Positions 27,301-35,831 of a stretch of 64,000 nt of DNA are shown here, in pieces. The notes under the pieces were generated by a model. The model did no database searches. It was not told the DNA's origin and saw only the letters and a list, made by a program, of their open reading frames with translations. Both the position numbers and the translations under genes were made by a program. Within the stretch, counting starts at the first letter, position 1. The number at the start of each line of letters is the position of its first letter. This DNA comes from Halorubrum halophilum (GTDB taxonomy: Archaea > Halobacteriota > Halobacteria > Halobacteriales > Haloferacaceae): assembly GCF_000739595.1 (NCBI RefSeq), contig NZ_BBJP01000006.1:62001-126000 (forward strand). Reading direction: 5' to 3'.

Positions 27301-28218
27301 TCACTCGTCGAGGTACGGCTCACACACCATCTCGACACCCTCTTCGAAGCGGATTTCGGGCTCCCAACCGGTGGCCTCGTGGAACGTCGAGTAGTCGGCC
27401 ATGGTGTCGTGGACGTAGCCGTCGAAGGGGCACTCGATGTACTCGGGGTCGATGTCGGTGCCGAGCGCGTCGTTGATCATGGCGACCATCTCGTTGAACG
27501 AGTAGGCCTCTTGGGTACCGACGTTGTAGACTCCCGTGAGCTCGTGGTCGGCGGCGAGCTCGCAGGCGCGAGCGACGTCCGAGACGTGCGTGAAGTCGCG
27601 GGTTTGGGTGCCGTCGCCGAACAGCTCGGGCGCCTCGCCGTTGGCGATGGCGTCCGCGAACTGCGCGACCGTGTTCGCGTACTCGCCTTTGTGTTCCTCG
27701 TTGCCGCCGAATCCCTGATAGACGGAGAAGAAGCGGAGTCCGGCCATCGCCATGTCGTGGTGGTTGGCGTAGTACTCGGCGTAGCGCTCGCGGGCGAGCT
27801 TCGAGGCCTCGTAGGCGGTGTGCGCCTCCACGTCCATCTCGACGGGCGAGGGCTCGGTGCGGCTGCCGTAGATCGACGAGGTGGAGGCGTAGACGGCGGT
27901 CTCGCATCCTTCTCGGCGGGCGCGCTCGACCGCGTTGACGAACCCCTCGACGTTGACGCGACAGCCGCGCTGGGGGTTCTCCTCGTGCATGTTCCGCGAG
28001 GAGAGCGCGGCGAGGTGGAACAGGACGTCGACGTCGGCGGGGTATTCGTCGTCGAGGACGTCGGCCTCGACGAACTCGACCTCGGGATCGAGATTCTCGG
28101 GCGTGCCGAGGTACGTGTCGTCGACGGCGATCACGTCGTTGTCGGCCGCGAGTCGGTTCGCGAGGGTCGAGCCGATGAAGCCCGCGCCGCCCGTGACTAA
28201 AACGCGCTTGTTCTGCAT
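27301..28218 (-). CDS. NAD-dependent nucleotide-sugar epimerase/dehydratase
   Basis: A 305-residue extended short-chain dehydrogenase, most like UDP-glucose 4-epimerase. The start is ATG 28216-28218 (MQNKRVLVTGGAGFIGSTLA); an 18-residue in-frame extension is rejected. The NAD motif is TGGAGFIG. The catalytic triad is seen as Ser/Thr in YASTSSIYGS and YEASK (AHTAYEASKLARERYAEYY), where YxxxK reads Y-E-A-S-K. It probably makes a sugar nucleotide for surface glycans. The exact substrate is unknown. Confidence 0.88.
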   Translation of the reverse strand: MQNKRVLVTGGAGFIGSTLANRLAADNDVIAVDDTYLGTPENLDPEVEFVEADVLDDEYPADVDVLFHLAALSSRNMHEENPQRGCRVNVEGFVNAVERARREGCETAVYASTSSIYGSRTEPSPVEMDVEAHTAYEASKLARERYAEYYANHHDMAMAGLRFFSVYQGFGGNEEHKGEYANTVAQFADAIANGEAPELFGDGTQTRDFTHVSDVARACELAADHELTGVYNVGTQEAYSFNEMVAMINDALGTDIDPEYIECPFDGYVHDTMADYSTFHEATGWEPEIRFEEGVEMVCEPYLDE

Positions 28219-28320
28219 GGGCGTGTGTCGTCGGGGGAGGGAATTATCGCTTCGGTTTCGGTTACTGACCAAGGGCGGCCCTAGGGGAACAGTAAAGTCG
28301 CCGACGCGAGTCGTCCGAGT

Positions 28321-30162
28321 ATGGCGATTTTCGAGGTGTCGGGCGCCGCCGTCGTCTTCCTGCTTATCCTCGTCGTGTTGGTGGCGTTCGTCACCGAGGT
28401 CGTCCCCAACGACGTCACCGCGATCAGCGTCGTCGCCGCGCTCGTCGTCCTCGAACCGTGGACCGGCGTCGGCACACGGGCGGCGATCTCGGGGTTCGCG
28501 AACCCGGCGACGGTGACCATCATCGCGATGTACATGCTCAGCGCGGGCGTCCAGAACACGGGGGTCGTCGAACGGCTGGGCGTCTATCTCGCGGATTTCA
28601 CCGCGGGCCGGGAGTTCCGCGCGCTCGTCGCCACCGTCTGTACGACCGGCCCCATCGCGGGATTCGTGAACAACACGCCGGTCGTCGCCGTGTTCATCCC
28701 GATGGTCACCGGACTCGCCGAAAACGCGAAGATGAGCCCCTCGAAGCTCCTCCTCCCGCTGTCGTACGCCGCTATCCTCGGCGGCACCCTCACCCTCATC
28801 GGCACGTCGACGAACATCCTCGCCAGCGACTTCGCACGCCTCCTCATCGACGGCCGCGACGGGATCGGGATGTTCGAGTTCACGGGGCTCGGCGCCGTCC
28901 TGCTCGCGGTCGGACTCGCGTACCTACTGACCGTCGGCTGGCGGCTTACCCCGGCTCGCGTCCCCGTGGACAGCGACCCCGTCGAGGAGTTCGACCTCGA
29001 CGACTACCTCACACACCTGTACGTCCGGCCGGGATCGGCCGCGGTCGGCCTGTCCGTCGAGGCGTTCGACAGCGCGCACCCAGAGATTCGGATCCTGCAG
29101 GTCCGCCGGGACGGCGAGGCGTACGCCGGCCCGCACTCCGACCGGGTCATCGAGACCGGCGACGACGTGATCGTCCACGGCTCGCTACAGGCGGTCTCCC
29201 GATTCCGCGAAGCGGCGAAACTCGGGAGGCGGGCTCGGGAGGCGGTGACCGAGGAGACGTTCGAGTCGTCCGACACCGACGGCATGCTCGCGAAGGCGGT
29301 CGTCCCGGAGGACTCGCCGTTCGTCGGCGAGACCGTGGCTGAGACCGAACTCCACGAGTTCCACGAGACGAGCGTGCTCGCCGTGCGCCGCGGCGGCGAC
29401 CTGTTCCGCACCGACCTCGCCGAGCACGCGCTGGAGGCGGGCGACCTGCTGTTGGTCCGGACGACGCCGGCGTCCGTCCGGTACTTCACGGACACCGGTG
29501 ACCTCGTCGTCGCCGACGAGCGCGCGCTCGATCAGTTGGCCGACGCGGACATCGACGAACTCGCGCCGCTGTCACCGAAGACGCCGATCGCCGTCGGGGT
29601 TCTCGTCGGCGTCGTCGCGCTCGCCGCCCTCGACGTGCTCCCGATCGTGATCGCGGCGCTGGCCGGCGTCGTCGTGATGGTTGTCACCGGCTGTCTGACG
29701 ACCGCCGACGCCTACGACGCCGTCTCGTGGAACGTGATCTTTCTGCTGGCGGGAGTCATCCCGCTCGGGATCGCGTTAGAATCCACGGGCGGCGCGGCCC
29801 TCGTCTCGGAGTTCCTCGTCGCGACCGACGAGTACCTCCCTGCCGTGGGCGTCATGTTCGTCCTGTACGTCGTCGCCGGCGTGCTGGCGAGCGTCATCAC
29901 CCCGGTGGCGACGGCGGTGTTGATGATCCCGGTCGGTGTCAACGCGGCCGCGCAGCTCGGCGCCAACGAGTTCGCGTTCCTGCTGGCGGTGATGTTCGCG
30001 TCCGCCACGTCGTTCATGACGCCGGTGGGCTACCAGACGAACCTCATGGTGTACGGTCCCGGCGGCTACGAGTTCACGGACTTCCTGCGGGTCGGCGGCC
30101 CGCTTCAGCTGCTCCTCGCCGTCGTCGCGACGGCGGGGATCGCCGTCATCTGGGGCGTTTGA
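28321..30162 (+). CDS. SLC13-family permease with TrkA-C domains
   Basis: A 613-residue DASS/SLC13-type transporter, usually carrying dicarboxylates, sulfate or phosphate with sodium. Two membrane halves (about residues 1-210 and 420-613) flank two cytoplasmic TrkA_C-like regulatory domains, for example DDYLTHLYVRPGSAAVGLSV and VVPEDSPFVGETVAETELHE. Hairpin motifs include FVNNTPVVAVFIPMV and LIGTSTNIL in the first half and ASATSFMTPVGYQTNLMVYG in the second. The start ATG at 28321 is shortly after its promoter. Confidence 0.9.
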   Translation: MAIFEVSGAAVVFLLILVVLVAFVTEVVPNDVTAISVVAALVVLEPWTGVGTRAAISGFANPATVTIIAMYMLSAGVQNTGVVERLGVYLADFTAGREFRALVATVCTTGPIAGFVNNTPVVAVFIPMVTGLAENAKMSPSKLLLPLSYAAILGGTLTLIGTSTNILASDFARLLIDGRDGIGMFEFTGLGAVLLAVGLAYLLTVGWRLTPARVPVDSDPVEEFDLDDYLTHLYVRPGSAAVGLSVEAFDSAHPEIRILQVRRDGEAYAGPHSDRVIETGDDVIVHGSLQAVSRFREAAKLGRRAREAVTEETFESSDTDGMLAKAVVPEDSPFVGETVAETELHEFHETSVLAVRRGGDLFRTDLAEHALEAGDLLLVRTTPASVRYFTDTGDLVVADERALDQLADADIDELAPLSPKTPIAVGVLVGVVALAALDVLPIVIAALAGVVVMVVTGCLTTADAYDAVSWNVIFLLAGVIPLGIALESTGGAALVSEFLVATDEYLPAVGVMFVLYVVAGVLASVITPVATAVLMIPVGVNAAAQLGANEFAFLLAVMFASATSFMTPVGYQTNLMVYGPGGYEFTDFLRVGGPLQLLLAVVATAGIAVIWGV

Positions 30163-30203
30163 CCGCACACCGTCCGGACCGCTCGATACGGGTGCCCTCG
30201 GAC

Positions 30204-30283
30204 ACCCCTCGTTTCGTCTGTTCTCGCCTCTGCAGTTTGGGGTGGACTCGTCTCACTCGAACCACACCCCTCATTTCGTCTGT
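30204..30283. other. Origin-recognition-box-like repeats downstream of orc1
   Basis: Two 18-bp boxes, acccctcgtttcgtctgt (30204-30221) and acccctcatttcgtctgt (30266-30283), just beyond the orc1/cdc6 stop. They are in opposite orientation to the three boxes on the other side of the gene. The core GAAACGAGGGGT (reverse strand) resembles archaeal ORB sequences with their G-string. Confidence 0.8.
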
Positions 30284-30299
30284 TCTCCGGTCAAGACGA

Positions 30300-31496
30300 C
30301 TACGGCTGGGTCTCGATCGATTCGCGCGTCTCTAAGATGATTTCGGGGTCCAACGCGAGTTCGTACCGGTAGTGAACGCCGCCTGCACGTCCCTCATTCT
30401 GTTCGGTGCGTTCGAGAAACCCGAGCATCGTGAGATCGGCGAGATGATTCTGGATACTTTTCAACGTGGTTAGTGGATCGTGGCTCCAGTTTCGCGCGAC
30501 GCGTTCGTACACCGCCTGAATCTCTTTTGACCGTGCGGGAACGTTCCCGTCACCTTCGATCCGTGCGAGGGATTCTAAGATGAGCTGCCCGTGCATCGTC
30601 TGATCGCGCAACTTGTCTCGGACACGACCTCGCTGCACGCGTGCAGCAGCCACTTCGATGTGATCGTCGGTGATCGCTGTCGCTCCCTGTTCTTCAGCGA
30701 CGTCACCGCCCTCGCGGAGGAGGTCTATCGCCTGCCGTGCGCTTCCGGTGTCTTTCGCGGCCTTCGCGGCTGCGAGCCTGATAGCGGAGTCCTTACAGGC
30801 ACCGTCAACGAGCGCCTTCTCGGCTCTGGCAGTGAGGATCGACTGAAGTTCGTCTGCATCGTACGGCGAAAAGGCCAGCTCCTTCTCCATCAGCGTGTCT
30901 TTGACTTTCGGGCTCAGCGACGAGCGAAACGTGTAGTTGTTACTGATTCCGATCACGCCGACCCGCGCCGCGTCGAGGTGACCGTTCGCTCGTGCCCGAG
31001 GGAGTTCATACAGTAACGAATCGGGGTCAGAGAGGTGATCAATCTCGTCGAGGATGAACAGAAATGTGCCACCGAGTGCCTCCATTTCCCCATACAGCGT
31101 TTCGAGAGCGTGCGACGTCGACAGGCCGGTTTCCGGAAACGACTCTCCCTCATCTCCGCGGATACTATTTATTAGCGATCGAACCGTTCTGTAGACACTG
31201 TCGTCGTTGCAGTTGCGGAAGTGAACGTGGAGTTCCTCGGCTTCGTCTCGCCGTTTGACTTCCGCTTGGAGGGCGTTCATCATATACTCCGTGACAGCCG
31301 TCTTTCCGACGCCCGTTTTTCCATAGATAAACACGTTCGCGGGGTTTCGGCCGAAGAGAACGTCCTTTAGCGCGGATCGATACGCGTCAATTTCGTCGTC
31401 CCGCTCAACGATGACGTCCGGACGATACTCCTCGGAGAGGATGGACTTGTCCTCGAAGAGGGTTTCAGTCATCTCCGTAAAAAGGTCTTCAGACAT
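30300..31496 (-). CDS. Orc1/Cdc6-type replication initiator
   Basis: A 398-residue Orc1/Cdc6 protein that should bind the flanking origin boxes and load the MCM helicase. Walker A is IYGKTGVGKTAV, Walker B is FLFILDEIDHL, and sensor 1 is VIGISNNYTFRSSL. The C-terminal winged helix holds ARSKEIQAVYERVARNWSHD and LADLTMLGFLERTEQNEGRA. Length and motifs are canonical, unlike the divergent paralogue at 4464. Boxes on both sides of the gene argue strongly that it is a cognate initiator of an adjacent origin. Confidence 0.93.
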   Translation of the reverse strand: MSEDLFTEMTETLFEDKSILSEEYRPDVIVERDDEIDAYRSALKDVLFGRNPANVFIYGKTGVGKTAVTEYMMNALQAEVKRRDEAEELHVHFRNCNDDSVYRTVRSLINSIRGDEGESFPETGLSTSHALETLYGEMEALGGTFLFILDEIDHLSDPDSLLYELPRARANGHLDAARVGVIGISNNYTFRSSLSPKVKDTLMEKELAFSPYDADELQSILTARAEKALVDGACKDSAIRLAAAKAAKDTGSARQAIDLLREGGDVAEEQGATAITDDHIEVAAARVQRGRVRDKLRDQTMHGQLILESLARIEGDGNVPARSKEIQAVYERVARNWSHDPLTTLKSIQNHLADLTMLGFLERTEQNEGRAGGVHYRYELALDPEIILETRESIETQP

Positions 31497-31808
31497 CGTG
31501 GATACTCTGAGGAACTGTATTCAGTAACTTAAATATGTGGTTCGTTTGTTTACTCTGTTTTGTATGTTTACTCTGTTTCGTCTGTTATGTCTGATCTAGC
31601 GTCGGGGCTCATCGAACTTCCACACCCGAATATCTGCTACAGAACAGACGAAATGAGGGGTGTGTCTGATCGCTGATCGTAGTGTACTCCATCGTCTTCC
31701 CGAAAAAACAGACGAAACGAGGGGTGCGAGATCGATATACCCCTCCCGCCGGTACCCTCCGGACAACAGACGAAACGAGGGGTCCGTCCCGCTTCAGCAG
31801 TCCAGCAG
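31497..31808. other. Probable replication origin (ORB boxes and AT-rich zone)
   Basis: The 312-bp gap upstream of orc1 contains three ORB-like boxes of consensus acagacgaaaYgaggggt, at 31644-31661, 31708-31725 and 31766-31783. It also has a T-rich stretch at about 31525-31595 (tttgtttactctgttttgta) that could unwind. A partial box (tttcgtctgtt) occurs near 31576. Together with the inverted pair at 30204-30283 this is a typical haloarchaeal origin layout around its initiator gene. Confidence 0.8.
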
Positions 31809-32582
31809 TCAACTATCGACGACGGCTTCGTCTCCGTCTTCCTGCCCTTCGATATCGTCGTCCTCCTCGGCCAGTTCGTCCAACCAGTCCTCGGCGCGGT
31901 CGCGGTCTTCGGGGTAGCCCACGTCGATCCGCCAGCCGTCGAGCCGGATCGCGTCGATGGTGCGGCCGGACTGAATGAGCAGGTCGATCGCGTCGGGGAG
32001 TTCGTACTCGCCGCGGTCGGAGGGTTGGACGAGGTGACACGCGTGGAAGATGGCGGGCGTGAACGTGTAGAAGCCGGTCATGACGAGGTTACTCGGCGGG
32101 TCGTCGGGCTTCTCGACGACCTCGACGACCTCGCCGTACTCGTTGGTGTCGAGCACGCCGTAGCGAGACGCCTCCTCGTAGGGCACCTCCTCGACCAAGA
32201 ACGCCGCGTCCGCACGGGTCTCTCGCTGGCGGCTGGCCACGTCTCCGAGGTTGCCGCGGAACACGTTGTCGCCGAGCATCAGCATGAAGTCGCCGTCGAC
32301 GTGCGGTTCGGCTTGGAGGATGGCGTGTGCGAGGCCTAACTGCTCGCGCTGGTGCGTGTACGTGATCGGCACGTCGCGGTACTCGTCACCGTAGCGGTCG
32401 ATGATCTGCTCGGCCTTGTAGCCGACGACGACGACGAGCTCGGTCGCCCCGGCGTCGATCAGGTTGTCGAACACGTCCTCGATCAGCGGCGTCCCGTTCA
32501 CCTCGACGAGCACCTTCGGCTTGTCGTCCGTCAGCGGTCGGAGTCGCGTCCCCTTCCCCGCCGCGAGTACCACTGCTTGCAT
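31809..32582 (-). CDS. sugar-1-phosphate nucleotidyltransferase (AglF/RmlA-like)
   Basis: A 257-residue nucleotidyltransferase forming an NDP-sugar from a sugar-1-phosphate and NTP. The signature MQAVVLAAGKGTRLRPLTDD contains the nucleotide-binding GxGTRLRPLT, and KPKVLVEVNGTPL the lysine. GDNVFRGNLGDVA carries the metal-binding Asp. It lacks the hexapeptide-repeat acetyltransferase domain of longer GlmU-like enzymes. The tail is extremely acidic. It is the first gene of the glycan region. UTP-glucose-1-phosphate uridylyltransferase (AglF) is the best guess. Confidence 0.88.
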   Translation of the reverse strand: MQAVVLAAGKGTRLRPLTDDKPKVLVEVNGTPLIEDVFDNLIDAGATELVVVVGYKAEQIIDRYGDEYRDVPITYTHQREQLGLAHAILQAEPHVDGDFMLMLGDNVFRGNLGDVASRQRETRADAAFLVEEVPYEEASRYGVLDTNEYGEVVEVVEKPDDPPSNLVMTGFYTFTPAIFHACHLVQPSDRGEYELPDAIDLLIQSGRTIDAIRLDGWRIDVGYPEDRDRAEDWLDELAEEDDDIEGQEDGDEAVVDS

Positions 32583-32711
32583 GGGTCTCCGGTCGGATGG
32601 GCGGGGTAAGGATATACGCCGCCTAACGCGTGTCGGGCCGATCGCGAGCCGACATCGACGAGGGTTCGGTCACAGGTCCGCGTTCGCGGCTCACGGGTCC
32701 GCGTTCGCGGC

Positions 32712-33527
32712 TCACGCCTCCACGTTCGAGAGGAGCCCGGTATACATCAGCCGACGGACGATCGCGACCAGTCCGTTGTCGAACCCGCGCCCGAACACGG
32801 CCTGCTCGTGCTCGTGGCCCTCACCCAAGTCCTCGTGGAACGAACTCACGAGGATCGTGTTACGATCGACGAGGAGGAGCCGGCGGATCACGGTCTCGTC
32901 GCCGGTCTCGGCCGAGCTGTTCAACCACTCCAGCCCGGAGGCGAACACCTTCGCGTTCGGGAGTTCGCGTTGGACGCGCTCCCGCAGCGACTCCTCCGTG
33001 ATCCCGATCACGACGCTGACGTCTCGATCCCCGGCGGCCTGCAGGCGTTCCTGCAGCTCCGGGGTGTACGCCGACTCGTCGCCGATCACGAGGATGACCT
33101 CGTCGTCGGACTCGTCGACCAGCTGTTGGGTCCGACTGGTTATCGCCGAGCCCCCGGACAGCGCCCACACCTCGTGGGTGACTTCCGTGTTCTCGGCCGG
33201 TACCGCGGGCTCGATCTCCCGGAGGCTCGTCCGGAGCGAATCGACTCGGTCCTCGTACTCGCGCCTGAGCGTCTCGGCCGCCTCGTCGATAGAGACGGCG
33301 CGGAACCGCTGCGGGTTCGCGTGCTGAATCTCGACTAACCCCTTCGTTTCGAGGACTCGCACGGCGTCGTAGACCCGGGTACGGGGGACTTCGGAGATAT
33401 CGCTGATCTCCTTCGCGGTTCCCTGCGGGAGCCGGGTGAGCGCGACGAACGCCTTTGCCTCGTACTCTTTGAGCCCGAGCTCCTGAAGCAACTCGATCGC
33501 TTGTTCGTGATTCGATAGATCATTCAT
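32712..33527 (-). CDS. TrmB-family transcriptional regulator
   Basis: A 271-residue regulator starting at ATG 33525-33527 (MNDLSNHEQAIELLQELGLK); 23 upstream in-frame codons are rejected. The N-terminal winged helix is LGLKEYEAKAFVALTRLPQG and SEVPRTRVYDAVRVLETKGL. A coiled stretch (about residues 85-110) links to a PLD-like effector-binding domain typical of TrmB proteins. TrmB proteins usually sense sugars. Divergent to it is a second TrmB-like gene (33906) with matching upstream words, so the two may cross-regulate. Confidence 0.88.
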   Translation of the reverse strand: MNDLSNHEQAIELLQELGLKEYEAKAFVALTRLPQGTAKEISDISEVPRTRVYDAVRVLETKGLVEIQHANPQRFRAVSIDEAAETLRREYEDRVDSLRTSLREIEPAVPAENTEVTHEVWALSGGSAITSRTQQLVDESDDEVILVIGDESAYTPELQERLQAAGDRDVSVVIGITEESLRERVQRELPNAKVFASGLEWLNSSAETGDETVIRRLLLVDRNTILVSSFHEDLGEGHEHEQAVFGRGFDNGLVAIVRRLMYTGLLSNVEA

Positions 33528-33905
33528 GGGTCCCAACCATTTCGCTACTGACAATTCGGTAGCTACTGCGAGTTTGACCCCCAAGGTGAAAATCACTTCC
33601 CCTTCTGGACCCCCGTCGACACCGGTCTGTGCGCGCGGTGGCCACCAGATCGACGCCTATCGCGCGGAGCTTCACGCTCCGAAACGGCGTCCCAGCGAAG
33701 GCGCGATCCGGCGCCTGCTCGGCACCCCGCGATCGGCTCGGTAAGCTCGTGGGGTTTCCGCCGCCACCCACCTTCACTCACATAATCACAATAAGAATAT
33801 ATCCCGGGGTCACGAAGCGATCGATGGTACGCGGGATCAGTAGGGTCCCAACCACTCTGTGCCCGCGTGCCGAACTACCCCTCGGGTAGTTTTTGACCCC
33901 CTCAG
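33528..33905. promoter_or_regulatory. Shared control region between two TrmB-like genes
   Basis: A 378-bp gap holding duplicated words. gggtcccaacca occurs at 33528-33539 and 33843-33854, each followed by a short palindrome: gtagctac at 33559-33566 and actaccc-ctc-gggtagt at 33874-33890. Each palindrome is then followed by agttt(tt)gacccc at 33571-33581 and 33888-33900. Both copies point the same way although the genes diverge. An operator used by one or both regulators fits best. Confidence 0.55.
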
Positions 33906-34697
33906 ATGATTTCCAACGATTCGGACGATCCGGAGTCGATCGCCGTCGACCAGCTCGAAGCGTTCGGCCTGAGTACCTACGCGGCCAGGACGTTCGTCGC
34001 GCTGACCGGTCTCGGTGAGGGGACGGCCAAGGACGTGAGCGCGCTGGCGGAGGTCCCTCGCACGCGCGTTTACGACGCGACCGCCGAACTCCGAGAGCAC
34101 GGCCTCGTTGATGTCCAGCAGTCCACGCCAAAGCGATTCACCGCGGTGTCGGCCGAGACCACCGGTCGACGGTTCCACCGACAGTACACGAGACGGGCGG
34201 ACGCGCTGACGGCGGCGCTCGACGAGATCGAACCGGTGTCACCGACCGGGGAACAGCGCGGCGTCTGGACGGTCACGGGACGGGAGATGGTGTCAGACCG
34301 GGTCGTGGAGTTCGTCGACGACGCGAGCGAGGAGATCGTCCTCGTGACGCTCGACGTCCTCCTGACCGACGCCGTCGTGGACGCCCTCCGAAGCGCGGCC
34401 GACCGCGGCGTCGCCGTCCGGGTGTCCGGGATGGACTTCTCGGCGACAGACGGGAGCGACGACCGCCTCCCAGACGGGTGCGGGTTCGAGTCCCCCCGAA
34501 CGTGGAGCGGAGTCCCCGCCGGCCGGCTCCTGATGGTGGACGGCCGCCGGACGCTCGCGAGCGTGCTGGTGGACGGGAACGGCGAGCATCCGCCGGCCCC
34601 GCGCGACGAGACCGCGATCTGGGGCGCCGGCGAGAACAACAGCCTCGTGGTCGTGCTGAGAGCGATGTTCACGTGGCTCAACGGCGACGGCGAATGA
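33906..34697 (+). CDS. TrmB-family regulator paralogue
   Basis: A 263-residue relative of the gene at 32712. The HTH segment FGLSTYAARTFVALTGLGEG with AEVPRTRVYDATAELREHGL aligns closely by eye with that gene, and the C-terminal effector domain VWTVTGREMVSDRVVEFVDD is shared but more diverged. Start ATG 33906. It probably arose by duplication and now regulates a different or overlapping set of glycan genes. Confidence 0.85.
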   Translation: MISNDSDDPESIAVDQLEAFGLSTYAARTFVALTGLGEGTAKDVSALAEVPRTRVYDATAELREHGLVDVQQSTPKRFTAVSAETTGRRFHRQYTRRADALTAALDEIEPVSPTGEQRGVWTVTGREMVSDRVVEFVDDASEEIVLVTLDVLLTDAVVDALRSAADRGVAVRVSGMDFSATDGSDDRLPDGCGFESPRTWSGVPAGRLLMVDGRRTLASVLVDGNGEHPPAPRDETAIWGAGENNSLVVVLRAMFTWLNGDGE

Positions 34698-34844
34698 CGA
34701 AACCGGTCTGACCGGTCTGTTACCCGAATCCTCACAAACGTTCTTGAACGTCGGAGCTGTAGTGTATGCTATAATGACCAACACTGACCTCACTCGGAGA
34801 GAAGTCGGACGAGACGTCGACTCGTCTCAGCGAACGGGGAGATC

Positions 34845-35207
34845 ATGACGTTCGACAACGCGAACTCGACGAAGGACGTGCAGACCGGCGAGTCGTCGGA
34901 GACGGGAGAATCGCCGCGGACCGTCCGGGCCGCGTGGGACGACTCGGGGCCTCCGAGCACGGCCGTCGTCGAGGCAGTCGCGACCGCAAACGGGCGGGAC
35001 CCGTTGGAGATGCCCTGCCTGTACGACACCCTCGACGTCGATGCGCTGGACGGGCTCTTGACCTCTGATCGGACCGACGCGCAGGGGAACATCTCCGTCT
35101 CCTTCACGTACGACGGGACGTTCGTCTGGGTCGACAGCGGCGGCGCGATCGAAGTCGGTCCGGACGCGACGAGCGAAGTCGATCCGGACGCGACGAGCCC
35201 CGAATGA
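34845..35207 (+). CDS. HalOD1 output-domain protein
   Basis: A 120-residue protein with the HalOD1 domain found in haloarchaeal signalling. Typical text is AVVEAVATANGRDPLEMPCL followed by YDTLDVDALDGLLTSD, then ISVSFTYDGTFVWVDSGGAI. The start ATG at 34845 has a GGGGAG eight bases upstream. A short repeat (DATSEVDPDATS) ends the protein, produced by a duplicated 21-bp unit. Function unknown; it stands beside the TrmB-like gene. Confidence 0.8.
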   Translation: MTFDNANSTKDVQTGESSETGESPRTVRAAWDDSGPPSTAVVEAVATANGRDPLEMPCLYDTLDVDALDGLLTSDRTDAQGNISVSFTYDGTFVWVDSGGAIEVGPDATSEVDPDATSPE

Positions 35208-35242
35208 GTCGAAGTGGAAGCGAGTTCCGGTAGGTCCCGTCC

Positions 35243-35503
35243 TCAAAAAACGGCCGTGACCCGGACGTAGACGACGTAGCCGAACACCGCAAAACAGACG
35301 ACGACGAGCGCCCGAAGCGGGAGCCACCAACGATCGCCGCTCTCCGTCGGCGCGTACAGCTGCATGACCGACAGCAGGCCGATGAAGGAGACGACGAAGA
35401 AGTTCTGCGGAGTGAACTCGTCGACCGCGACCAACACGCCGAGGGACGCGAGCAGCCACGCGAGCAACGTCACGAGGAACCGACCGCGGAGTTCGGAGGT
35501 CAT
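35243..35503 (-). CDS. small three-helix membrane protein
   Basis: An 86-residue protein with three hydrophobic stretches: FLVTLLAWLLASLGVLVAV, NFFVVSFIGLLSVMQLY and LRALVVVCFAVFGYVVYVRV. A polar loop TESGDRWW lies between the second and third. It is convergent with the HalOD1 gene. I recognise no named family. Confidence 0.65.
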   Translation of the reverse strand: MTSELRGRFLVTLLAWLLASLGVLVAVDEFTPQNFFVVSFIGLLSVMQLYAPTESGDRWWLPLRALVVVCFAVFGYVVYVRVTAVF

Positions 35504-35831
35504 TGAGCGGGGTACCGCCTCGATACGGGTTGTTATATCAGTGCTAACCGGCGGGCCGTGACGGCCGGTCGAGAGTTCGCGGTAACCGCGCCAGCGATCG
35601 CGCCGATAGCGCCAGCGACTAATCGACCGGGCCGGAGATCGCGTCCATCGCCGTCAGAACCGGTTTTTCGGGGTCAAAGTGGTCGACGGCATGGATCCGG
35701 TAGTCGGCCGGCGCCGAGAGACCGCTCGTTATCGCGGGAATTACTACACGGACTAGGTCACTGTGTCGGGACAGGTACCGTCCGCGGGCGCAATCGTCTG
35801 TGCCCCGCGGGCCGCCGGATTTCGATACGAC
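35504..35831. other. Gene-free stretch before large membrane protein
   Basis: About 330 bases with no plausible gene. The word gcgccagcga occurs twice near 35590-35620. The region must contain promoters for the divergent genes on either side. I cannot point to a convincing TATA box for the large membrane-protein gene. Confidence 0.4.
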
